Assembly (NCBI RefSeq): GCF_000737845.1
Contig: NZ_ATLK01000001.1
Coordinates: forward strand, 1,426,001-1,490,000
Reading direction: 5' to 3'
Source of the DNA: Bifidobacterium bombi DSM 19703
Lineage (GTDB): Bacteria; Actinomycetota; Actinomycetes; Actinomycetales; Bifidobacteriaceae
Length of the DNA stretch: 64,000 nucleotides
In this document: positions 57,029 through 64,000 of the stretch, one piece after another
How positions within the stretch are numbered: the stretch's first letter is position 1
Layout: each line of letters begins with the position of its first letter
Made by a program: the position numbers and the translations under genes
Notes under the pieces: generated by a model
The model's database searches: none
What the model was told of the DNA's origin: nothing
What the model saw: only the letters and a program-made list of their open reading frames with translations

Positions 57029-57154
57029 AACCTGATGGTAACTTGATTTGGGGAAGACAGTAGGTAGATTGCGCTTTGGGTTGTCTTTCGCACATGTACA
57101 GCGTTTTGTTCACCTTAATCGTAAAGTTTCATATAAAATCATAGAGGTCGTTTA

Positions 57155-57892
57155 TTGGGTTGTGGAATGACAAAACCTGGAACCAGTGGTGAATTGAGAT
57201 TGGATCGACGAATGAATGAGCATACAGATGCGGAGTTGGAAGAGTCCCCGTTGCTTGAAGAAATCTTGGGCGATGCTCTTCCTCAAATGCGATTGTTTCA
57301 CGTGAAACTTTCACAGGAAGGGGAAGAACGAGGTCTGATTGGTCCGCGCGACGTCAATATTATCTGGGAACGCCATATTTTGAATTCGGCGGCTGTAGTT
57401 CCGTTCATCAAAGCCGAGCTACAACAAAGGCGTTTCAAATCCGTAGCTGATTTGGGCAGTGGAGGCGGTTTTCCCGGCATTGTCGCCGCCGCGTGTTTGC
57501 CGGATTGTTCCTTCACGTTAATCGAGCCGATGGAACGACGGGTGACCTGGCTTCGTGAGTGTGTACAGGAGCTCAATCTTAACAATGTCGCTGTCCTTCG
57601 TTCTCGTTCCGAACAAGTAATTCAGGAAGTCCAGCACAGACATTCCATGCATCTCTTTGATGTTGTAACTTGTAGGGCCGTGGCACCAATGACCAAACTC
57701 GCTGGCTGGACATTGCCACTGTTGCGTTCTGGAGGTCGACTCATAGCGCTGAAAGGGAAATCGGCACCAGCCGAGATTAAAAAAGCGCACCAGCAAATCA
57801 AGGCTTTTGGCGGTGTTGATGCACAAGTCAGACAGGCGGAAGTCGGTACTGGATTGGAGCCGACCAATCTTGTTCTGATTCGTAAACGGTGA
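57155..57892 (+). CDS. rsmG: 16S rRNA (guanine-527 N7)-methyltransferase RsmG
   Basis: 245 residues. The S-adenosylmethionine motif I is [17 protein letters not shown], followed by [31 protein letters not shown] and [19 protein letters not shown]. RsmG modifies G527 of 16S rRNA; its loss gives low-level streptomycin resistance in other bacteria. The annotated start is a TTG at 57155 with AGAGG 7 nt upstream; an ATG at 57167 is the alternative. Codons for LFHVKL near residue 47 coincide with a parS site. It precedes parAB, a common arrangement at origins. Confidence 0.95.
   Translation: MGCGMTKPGTSGELRLDRRMNEHTDAELEESPLLEEILGDALPQMRLFHVKLSQEGEERGLIGPRDVNIIWERHILNSAAVVPFIKAELQQRRFKSVADLGSGGGFPGIVAAACLPDCSFTLIEPMERRVTWLRECVQELNLNNVAVLRSRSEQVIQEVQHRHSMHLFDVVTCRAVAPMTKLAGWTLPLLRSGGRLIALKGKSAPAEIKKAHQQIKAFGGVDAQVRQAEVGTGLEPTNLVLIRKR
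57294..57309. other. parS: parS site 3 inside rsmG
   Basis: TGTTTCACGTGAAACT, 15 of 16 bases of the consensus, read in frame as LFHVKL of RsmG. Confidence 0.85.
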
Positions 57893-57940
57893 GTCATGGA
57901 GGATGCATAGGACAGATGCTGAAGTACGCAGAGACCTGAC

Positions 57941-58103
57941 TTATCCACATTTGTGACCTGGCTTTTCACTTATCCACATGTGTAAACATAGTATTGGCTT
58001 GAGCGAAAAAGGGCGTATTTTCAACGTTAACTAAAGTAGAGAAATTACATCATTGAAAATAACGCACAGCTTATCCACAACGACGCTCATCTATTGTGGA
58101 TAA
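57941..58103. promoter_or_regulatory. Cluster of four perfect DnaA boxes upstream of parA
   Basis: TTATCCACA occurs exactly at 57941-57949, 57970-57978 and 58071-58079 (plus) and on the minus strand at 58095-58103, all within 163 bp in the rsmG-parA gap. The middle is A/T-rich. This equals or exceeds the count of perfect boxes in either dnaA-flanking region. It may control parAB by DnaA, titrate DnaA, or contribute to origin function. Confidence 0.8.
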
Positions 58104-58161
58104 CTTTGGATGGGCCTGAACTGTCCATAGAGATGGCGAAACTTGAAGATGATATTGATGA

Positions 58162-59160
58162 ATGGAAGTAAACATCATGAGGCGACCGAGGTCGCGGAAG
58201 GGATTAAGTAGTATGGAATCTGCCTCGGAAACCATCAAGCGAATTTTCGGTGATGCGAATGGAGTGCTCGGCACGGAAATCGCTGAGACTTCCGCAAGGT
58301 TCGAAGCGGTCGAAAGATTGAAATATCCACGCCCAAGCAAAACGCGCTGCATTGCTGTGGCCAACCAAAAGGGCGGGGTCGGGAAAACCACAACAGCTGT
58401 GAATATAGCCGCTTCATTGGCTTTGGCGAAATTGAAGGTATTGGTCATTGATTTGGATCCCCAGGGCAACGCTTCCACCGCATTGGGCGCATCTCACAGT
58501 TCAGGTGAACCTTCCACATATGATGTGATTGAAGGGCGAATGTCTATAGCCGAAGTCAAGCAACAAAGTTCGGCATTTCCAACTCTGGATATTGTGCCGG
58601 CCTCAATTGATTTGAGTGGTGCTGAGCTGGAGATAGCAGACATGGCGAATCGAAACAACCTGCTGAAAACTGCGGTTGAGCGATTCCTCGAGTCAAGCAA
58701 GCATCACTACGATTTCGTGATTGTTGACTGCCCACCCAGCCTAGGACTGCTTGTCATCAATGCAATGTGCGCTGTCACTGAGGTCATGATACCCATACAG
58801 GCCGAATATTACGCCTTGGAAGGGCTTGGACAACTTATACATACAATCGGACTGGTTCAGGACCACTTCAATCCAATCCTTACCATTTCGACGATGCTTA
58901 TCACCATGTATGATAGACGGACGTTGTTGAGTAAGCAAGTATATGACGAGGTAGAGAAACACTATCCGGATATTCTGCTGCACACCACCATTCCCCGGTC
59001 GGTGCGAATTTCTGAGGCACCAAGTTTCGAGAAAACCGTATTGGAGTATGACCCACGTGGATTGGGGGCGATTTCGTATCGTGAAGCCGCGTATGAAATA
59101 GCCAAGCAGTCAAAGCGGGTATTATCAGAATTAGCGAAAAAGCAGCAGGGGAGAAACTGA
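58162..59160 (+). CDS. parA: Chromosome partitioning ATPase ParA (Soj)
   Basis: 332 residues. Deviant Walker A is in VANQKGGVGKTTTAVNIAAS, with the A' lysine, followed by VIDLDPQGNASTALG, VIVDCPPSLGLLVINAM and PIQAEYYALEGLGQL. ParA forms ATP-dependent dimers on the nucleoid to move ParB-parS complexes. The N-terminal 60 residues precede the ATPase core, and the start is uncertain: codons at 58162, 58177 and 58213 are possible, and GGAAGGGA lies upstream of 58213. parB starts 1 nt after the stop. Four DnaA boxes lie in the promoter region. Confidence 0.95.
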   Translation: MEVNIMRRPRSRKGLSSMESASETIKRIFGDANGVLGTEIAETSARFEAVERLKYPRPSKTRCIAVANQKGGVGKTTTAVNIAASLALAKLKVLVIDLDPQGNASTALGASHSSGEPSTYDVIEGRMSIAEVKQQSSAFPTLDIVPASIDLSGAELEIADMANRNNLLKTAVERFLESSKHHYDFVIVDCPPSLGLLVINAMCAVTEVMIPIQAEYYALEGLGQLIHTIGLVQDHFNPILTISTMLITMYDRRTLLSKQVYDEVEKHYPDILLHTTIPRSVRISEAPSFEKTVLEYDPRGLGAISYREAAYEIAKQSKRVLSELAKKQQGRN

Positions 59161-59161
59161 A

Positions 59162-60874
59162 ATGGCATCGAAATCGAGACTAGGTAAAGGATTGGGAGCT
59201 CTGTTTCCCGCATTGCCGGGGAATGTCAGGGAAGACGAAACCCCTAATGCTGTCGACAACGCAAAGCAAGTGACTTCAACCGAAGGAGAACCAGAAAAAG
59301 CCGTTGTTTCACGTGAAACAACGATAAAGCGGAAAACGGAAGGTGCCCGAGACTTTGGTAAGGGTGCAGCAGGAAAGGCCCCTATGAAGCCGGTACGGGA
59401 CGCGCGACAAGTTGGTTCTGCGGCGGGTTCCTTAGAATCACCAACGGTTACGAATACCGTTGATTCAGATAATGCCTCATTTGCTATGGGTGGCGGAAAT
59501 GCATCCAATCATGATCCAGTGGTACGGGGATTGCGAAACAAAGCAGACATCGCGGGGAAGGCAAGCGACCAGTCCTCTGAAGAGGAGATGGCAACTGCCA
59601 AGAGCGGAACAGTGGCGTCGAACAAGCCCCATAACGGTGAAGGCAAGGGAAAGTCTGTTAAGAGCGGCCCTTCATCGAGACAAAATGTTTCACGTGAAAC
59701 AACATCGAAGTCGAAGCAAAGACGTAAATCCATACCATCCATAGAGACATTGAAGCATCCAAGCGATGTCTTTTTTGGTACGACTGGTAGCGCTTCCTCT
59801 AGATCGAATGTGACGGGAATCAAGGAGGCATCAACAACAGTGGAGACCAGTTCGGCACCGATGATGATTGATGTCGGAATTGGAAGGAAGGGGGCTGGTG
59901 CTACTAAAGGTGATGCCGGCCGTCTTCAGAGTGTCGATGCCGGTCAGACCAATCCCTCGAAATCGGATGGGATCAGGGCAGATGAAGCTCTCAAGCCTGT
60001 GCAGGGTGGATATCTTGCTGAACTTGAGCTTGATCAAATCGGCCCGAATCTGCACCAGCCAAGGGCCATTTTTGATGAAGATGACTTACGGGAACTTGCC
60101 GATTCATTACGTGAGGTTGGGGTACTTCAGCCCGTCGTCGTTCGCAGGAGGCCGATTGCCAAGCAAGCTTCCGTCATCGCCCGAAACCAGGAACATGTCG
60201 AAGGTCTTGACAGCGAATATGAGCTGATTATGGGCGAACGTCGTTGGAGAGCTGCGCATCTTGCGGGATTGAAGACCATTCCGGCGATAGTGAAGACCAC
60301 GAGTGACGACGATATGCTCCGAGATGCGTTGCTTGAAAATCTGCATAGGGTTGCCTTGAATCCACTTGAAGAGGCCGCTGCCTATCAGCAGATGATGGAT
60401 GATTTTGGCCTCACGCAGGAGCAATTGTCTCATTCGGTCTCAAAGTCGCGCTCACAGATAGCCAATACCCTACGTCTGTTGAATCTCCCACCTTCCGTAC
60501 AGAAAAAGGTGAGTGCCGGAGTCCTCTCCGCTGGTCACGCAAGGGCCTTGCTGGGCTTGCAGACGGCAGAGGATATGGAGAAACTTGCGAAAAGAATTCT
60601 TCAGGAAGGTCTTTCCGTACGAAGCACTGAAGAGATGGTTGCCATGAAGACCAACTCCGGGCAAGTCGATAAGAAACACCCTGTCAAACGTAATGATTCA
60701 TGGAGTCAGTCACCCATCACTCGGAGGCTTGAGAATCGCTTTGACACCAAAGTGACTATCAAGGGCAGTAAAAAGCATGGTCGTATAGAAATAGTGTTTT
60801 CCTCTCCGGAAGATATGGATAGGATTGTTAATCTGCTGGCACCGGAGCAGGATTCCGCGTCCCATTGGGTCTGA
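59162..60874 (+). CDS. parB: Chromosome partitioning protein ParB with long disordered linker
   Basis: 570 residues, against about 280-380 in most bacteria. The N-terminus has SRLGKGLGALFPALP, the ParA-contact motif. Residues about 20-280 are low complexity (Ser/Gly/Lys/Thr-rich). The CTP-binding domain then starts at LAELELDQIGPNLHQPRAIF and includes LADSLREVGVLQPVVVRR and GERRWRAAHLAGLKTIPAIV. A helix-turn-helix follows (LSHSVSKSRSQIANTLRLLN), then the C-terminal dimerisation part (RIEIVFSSPEDMDRIVNLL). Two exact parS sites sit in the linker-coding DNA. ParB spreads from parS and loads SMC near the origin. Confidence 0.96.
   Translation: MASKSRLGKGLGALFPALPGNVREDETPNAVDNAKQVTSTEGEPEKAVVSRETTIKRKTEGARDFGKGAAGKAPMKPVRDARQVGSAAGSLESPTVTNTVDSDNASFAMGGGNASNHDPVVRGLRNKADIAGKASDQSSEEEMATAKSGTVASNKPHNGEGKGKSVKSGPSSRQNVSRETTSKSKQRRKSIPSIETLKHPSDVFFGTTGSASSRSNVTGIKEASTTVETSSAPMMIDVGIGRKGAGATKGDAGRLQSVDAGQTNPSKSDGIRADEALKPVQGGYLAELELDQIGPNLHQPRAIFDEDDLRELADSLREVGVLQPVVVRRRPIAKQASVIARNQEHVEGLDSEYELIMGERRWRAAHLAGLKTIPAIVKTTSDDDMLRDALLENLHRVALNPLEEAAAYQQMMDDFGLTQEQLSHSVSKSRSQIANTLRLLNLPPSVQKKVSAGVLSAGHARALLGLQTAEDMEKLAKRILQEGLSVRSTEEMVAMKTNSGQVDKKHPVKRNDSWSQSPITRRLENRFDTKVTIKGSKKHGRIEIVFSSPEDMDRIVNLLAPEQDSASHWV
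59305..59320. other. parS: parS site 4 inside parB
   Basis: TGTTTCACGTGAAACA, exact consensus, encoding VSRET in the ParB linker. Confidence 0.95.
59686..59701. other. parS: parS site 5 inside parB
   Basis: TGTTTCACGTGAAACA, exact consensus, in the same reading frame as site 4 and again encoding VSRET in the linker. Confidence 0.95.
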
Positions 60875-60987
60875 ACGTGATTCGCCTTTGAATGCCGCCG
60901 TCGCTTTCATGATGGCTGGGGCGAGAAGTGGTGGGGTATTTTCAGCCATCCATCCCGTAGTAAGTTAATAACAAAATATTATTGAAA

Positions 60988-61018
60988 GAAGGCGGGTGCG
61001 ATTCATGTACCCGCCTTC
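60988..61018 (-). terminator. Terminator between convergent parB and trxB
   Basis: GAAGGCGGGT and ACCCGCCTTC form a 10-bp perfect stem with an 11-nt loop. On the minus strand it is followed by CTTTCAATAATATTTTG, so it fits termination of trxB; it could also stop parB transcripts. The surrounding 350 bp (60875-61225) show no gene I can support. Confidence 0.65.
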
Positions 61019-61225
61019 TGGCGCCTGGTCGTCAGCGAAGATGTCGCTTTGCCAATAAAGAGTATCGATCCATTGCGTCTCCACCGTGCAGTAAGGCCGT
61101 TGATGATGGGCGGCATGGGCAGTCTCGTGCGGAATCATAAAAAAACGTAGGGCGACATGACGATGTTTCCGTTGCGCACGAAATCGTCCTTCAAGAGCAC
61201 GCACAGAGGAGATTTCAAAGGTGCC

Positions 61226-62290
61226 TTATCTCACGAGTTCAGTCAGGTAATCCTGCGCATCCAGCGCGGCACGGCAGCCCATACCTGCCGCCGAGACCGC
61301 TTGGCGATACACACTGTCCACAACATCGCCCGCGGCGAAGACTCCCGGCGCTGAGGTGCGTGTGGAGGATCCGTCAACTACGATGTATCCTTGCTTGTCA
61401 AGCTGGAGTGCACCGTTGAGGAATCCCGTGGTGGGTGTGTAGCCGATGGCAACGAACACGCTGCTTGTTGGAAGCGTCGTCATCTCGGTGGTCTTCACGT
61501 TGCGTACCGTCACCGATTGAACTCCGTCGTCTCCGCCGTTCACTTGTTCCACAACGGAATCGAGCATGAAGGAGAGCTTGGGGTTGGCCTGGGCCCGATC
61601 AACCAGAATCTTCGTGGCACGGAATTCGTCACGGCGATGAATCAAGGTTACCGAAGAACCGAAACGAGTGAGAAATTCGGCGTCAGTGAAAGCGCTGTCT
61701 CCGCCGCCTACAACGACGATGGGCTTGTTACGGAAGAAAAAACCGTCGCATGTGGCGCAATATGACACACCGCGACCGGCAAATTCCCTCTCGCCGGGAA
61801 CACCGAGTTTGCGAACTGTCGAGCCAGTGGTGATCACCAAGGCACGCGACCGATAGGTCGCTCCCTGATCGCAGGTGACCGTCTTGATGCCATCGGTGCG
61901 CGAAGATTCGCCGTCGGTTCCAAGATCGACCGAGACCACATCGTCCCAGACGATTTGCGCCCCGAACTTTTCGGCCTGCTTCTGCATGGCATCCATGAGA
62001 TCCGGACCCTGCACGCCGTCAGGAAAGCCTGGGTAATTCTCCACTTCTGTGGTGTTGACCAGCTGCCCACCTGGTGCGAGAGCCCCCGCGATGACCAACG
62101 GCCGGTAGCCTGCGCGGCCCAGGTAGATTGCCGCCGTATAACCGGCTGGTCCTGAACCGATGACGATGGCATCGCGCACGTCATGCACGGCGTCTTCTTG
62201 CTTCGCCTCCGACATGCCTTTTGTGTCGTTTACTTCGGCCGGAAGGCCGACTGAGCCAATCAGGTTACCGCTGTTCTTCAATTCGATCAT
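61226..62290 (-). CDS. trxB: Thioredoxin reductase
   Basis: 354 residues. FAD motif VIGSGPAGYTAAIYLGRAG, GGQLVNTTEVENYPGF, the redox pair C178/C181 in SYCATCDGFFF, NADPH motif VVGGGDSAFTDAEF with HRRDEFRA, and the second FAD motif GVFAAGDVVD. The N-terminal 38 residues before the FAD motif are an extension. It regenerates reduced thioredoxin; no trxA is adjacent, unlike in many actinobacteria where trxB and trxA sit together at this place. AGGGTG lies just before the ATG. Confidence 0.96.
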   Translation of the reverse strand: MIELKNSGNLIGSVGLPAEVNDTKGMSEAKQEDAVHDVRDAIVIGSGPAGYTAAIYLGRAGYRPLVIAGALAPGGQLVNTTEVENYPGFPDGVQGPDLMDAMQKQAEKFGAQIVWDDVVSVDLGTDGESSRTDGIKTVTCDQGATYRSRALVITTGSTVRKLGVPGEREFAGRGVSYCATCDGFFFRNKPIVVVGGGDSAFTDAEFLTRFGSSVTLIHRRDEFRATKILVDRAQANPKLSFMLDSVVEQVNGGDDGVQSVTVRNVKTTEMTTLPTSSVFVAIGYTPTTGFLNGALQLDKQGYIVVDGSSTRTSAPGVFAAGDVVDSVYRQAVSAAGMGCRAALDAQDYLTELVR

Positions 62291-62361
62291 ATGGTCACCC
62301 TAACATCAACGCAGACCTCACGCCATGGCTCATGCTTTAGGCACAAAAGCCAAATGTCCCG

Positions 62362-63663
62362 CTAATTCGTCACGGCCACGTAGTTGGACATCTGTTGGAG
62401 TGCCGGTATGTTGGCGGCTGCCCAGGGGAAGGTCCATTGGAACAGCGCCATCGCCGCGGCGAATAGCAGAAGTGATATCAGAAGCAGGCGAATCGGGAAT
62501 GTCCCGGGTTGCAGTCTGGTAAGACCTCCATAGAGACTCAGATTCGGTTTTTCGGCGCGGCCTTCGCGGATGGCACGTCGGCGCGGCCATCTCCAAACCA
62601 CTGCGGCGGCCAGGAAGATCACCAAGTATGCCGCGAGAACCAGAAGAATCACGGGAATGAGCGAACGAATCCTCGTGAAAGCCGGACGTTTCCCATTATT
62701 GATGAAACGGACCACGCCTTCATGGTCGGTATGCGCGAGTTCCTTAGGCACGCCGTCTGAGACCTTGGCCCAGTACTTCAAGGTGCCATAGGATATCCAC
62801 CGGTGGGTGGGTGTGGAATATTTCGGTTCGCACGTCGTCAGAGTGATGAAACGGCTGGTCGGTGGCGCCGATGGGTCGTCGGGATTCGGGGCAATGACCT
62901 GGACCTGATCGGGAGTCACGATCTTCATCTTGGTGTAGTTGTATACATACCAGTAATCTTTGGTTCGGATGACGATGGGGTCTCCGACCTGCAGCTTGTC
63001 CACGTCTCCCAAAGGCTGGCCGTAGCCGTTGCGATGACCGGCCACGGCAAAATTGCCCACTTGTCCAGGCAGTTGCGTTTGTGTGTAATGGCCAAGCCCA
63101 CGCTCGTTGAGTTCGGCCATATCCGTGCCTTCGACGATGGTGCGTTGCCATTGCTCACCGAAGCGTGGAATATAGATCTGAGCAATCAGATCGTTTGGTT
63201 TCAGATGTTCAGGTTGTACCGGGGGTTCGCTGTTCTGCGCTTCGGCGATATGCGTGCTCGGGCTTTGACTTGGGTCGCTCCACGATGATGATTGCACGCT
63301 TTCGTATTGGTTTCGTTGGGACTGTACTCCGGTCCACCACATCTGCCAAGCGATGTACAACGCACATATGGCGGCGGCGGTGAACAGAAGTTCCGCAACG
63401 ATGCCGAGCGCCTGCCACAAGGGGTCAACGTCGTTGGAGGACGCGCGGCCTGGCTCCGAAGAGTCGAATCGATAGGCGTCGCCGGTTTTCCGATAGACGC
63501 CGTACTGTGCCGACGGTGCACCCGTCGCCCCTGTAGGATAGCCGTTTTCACTGGAATCATCGAGATCATCCTCATCGTCCGAGACCATGGCCAACGAGTC
63601 CTGTAGATCGTTGGTGGATTGCGAATCGTCTCCAGACCCCGATTGCGTGAATTTTCTGGTCAT
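62362..63663 (-). CDS. Class E sortase
   Basis: 433 residues. An acidic Ser/Asp-rich cytoplasmic N-terminus of about 85 residues, one membrane helix near 90-112, and a sortase domain whose catalytic trio is His in AVAGHRNGYG (about 208), Cys in LTTCEPKYS (C278) and Arg in HRWISYG (about 287), the class E pattern. Two more C-terminal helices (about 335-360 and 395-415) are unusual for housekeeping sortases and suggest a three-pass topology. It anchors LAxTG-type surface proteins to peptidoglycan; no substrate gene is in the window. It lies 71 bp upstream of trxB. Confidence 0.92.
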   Translation of the reverse strand: MTRKFTQSGSGDDSQSTNDLQDSLAMVSDDEDDLDDSSENGYPTGATGAPSAQYGVYRKTGDAYRFDSSEPGRASSNDVDPLWQALGIVAELLFTAAAICALYIAWQMWWTGVQSQRNQYESVQSSSWSDPSQSPSTHIAEAQNSEPPVQPEHLKPNDLIAQIYIPRFGEQWQRTIVEGTDMAELNERGLGHYTQTQLPGQVGNFAVAGHRNGYGQPLGDVDKLQVGDPIVIRTKDYWYVYNYTKMKIVTPDQVQVIAPNPDDPSAPPTSRFITLTTCEPKYSTPTHRWISYGTLKYWAKVSDGVPKELAHTDHEGVVRFINNGKRPAFTRIRSLIPVILLVLAAYLVIFLAAAVVWRWPRRRAIREGRAEKPNLSLYGGLTRLQPGTFPIRLLLISLLLFAAAMALFQWTFPWAAANIPALQQMSNYVAVTN

Positions 63664-63932
63664 CTACCGCCTCCTGTTCCTGTGCTTGCGATCTTCCCGG
63701 GCAGCGAGCACGAGTGACGATCGCTCAGCTCGGTTTTCCGGTTCGATGCGATTCGCCCATGTTCGCGCCACCGCCACTCACCGCAAAGCGCATTGCATGG
63801 TTATCCAATGAAAAACGGCTGAACACTACTCAATATAATATAATTACGGACATTACGCTGAGGCGGTTCTTTCGTGCGAGCAGGTTACGGGTGGCTTCGA
63901 CCGACTTCGATTCGCCGGTCAGGATGGTGCCC

Positions 63933-64000
63933 TTACCGGTCATCGTCTTGTGACTTCTTCGCCTTGGCGTATTTGAGCGTTTGTAATAGCGGGGTTTCGG
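63933..64000 (-). CDS. C-terminal end of an unidentified gene, cut by window edge
   Basis: Only 21 codons are visible, reading ETPLLQTLKYAKAKKSQDDD then R and a TAA at 63933. The family cannot be told. A second frame on the same strand, from an ATG at 63944 to a stop at about 63830 (MTGKGTILTGESKSVEATRN and following), overlaps the end and has G/C-rich third positions, so which frame is coding is not certain. Confidence 0.35.
   Translation of the reverse strand, partial: ETPLLQTLKYAKAKKSQDDDR

Larger units (their letters stand above)
56233..57154. other. A/T-rich non-coding region carrying two perfect parS sites
   Basis: 922 bp between jag and rsmG without a recognisable gene; stops are frequent in all frames and the composition is clearly A/T-rich. 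It carries perfect parS at 56608 and 56755 and a perfect 7-bp hairpin CACCGTA-TATCT-TACGGTG at 57010-57028. It probably serves as a centromere-like segment and holds the promoter of the rsmG-parAB group. Confidence 0.6.

Noticed and set aside
60965..61204. 79-codon minus-strand frame after trxB
   Set aside because: Runs through the parB/trxB terminator hairpin and resembles no protein.
1..64000. CRISPR arrays, rRNA, tRNA and intact insertion sequences
   Set aside because: No regularly spaced repeats, ribosomal RNA signatures or transposase motifs were seen on either strand.

Overview
The window is the replication-origin region of a Bifidobacteriaceae chromosome (Bifidobacterium or a close relative). 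The evidence is the gene order: rpmH/dnaA/dnaN/recF/DUF721/gyrB/gyrA/DUF3566 on one side of the origin and rnpA/yidD/yidC/jag/rsmG/parA/parB/trxB on the other. The actinobacterial fhaA-fhaB-pstP-rodA-pbpA-pknA-pknB cell-wall/signalling operon, a class E sortase and a DUF4032 protein agree with this. Species cannot be fixed from the sequence alone.

Layout. 1-8.3 kb (minus): the Ser/Thr kinase, phosphatase, FHA and PBP/RodA operon, in which the five junctions from fhaB to pknB are 4-nt overlaps. 8.4-15.3 kb: an EcsC-like protein, PurT, AhpC with an AhpF-like reductase, and a membrane-anchored DUF915-like hydrolase. 15.7-24.6 kb: an accessory segment. It holds a broken aldo/keto reductase, a membrane-anchored flavodoxin, a ferric-reductase-like flavocytochrome, a broken SDR with a possible regulator remnant, a MutT-like Nudix gene overlapping a 1149-residue PLD/SF2-helicase/DUF3427 protein, and a HipB-like regulator beside a short HipA remnant. 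24.6-41.4 kb: PEP carboxylase, a ThrE-like exporter, an MsmK/UgpC ATPase, DUF4032, RlmB, LOG, a PatB-type C-S lyase, a lipase-like hydrolase, an anthranilate/PABA synthase amidotransferase, a VanZ-RDD protein and DUF3566. 41.4-60.9 kb: the origin core, with DnaA boxes on both sides of dnaA, four more perfect boxes before parA, and five parS sites between jag and the middle of parB. 61-64 kb: thioredoxin reductase, class E sortase, and the end of one further gene.

From dnaA the replication genes run leftward and rpmH to parB run rightward, so both blocks are co-oriented with forks leaving an origin near 50-52 kb. The most unusual points are the Nudix-helicase module in a decaying accessory segment, an orphan HipB-like regulator preceded by two identical-architecture operator sites, parS sites written into the disordered linker of ParB, a dense DnaA-box cluster at the parAB promoter, and low-complexity insertions in many otherwise conserved housekeeping proteins. 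No tRNA, rRNA, CRISPR array or intact insertion sequence was recognised.
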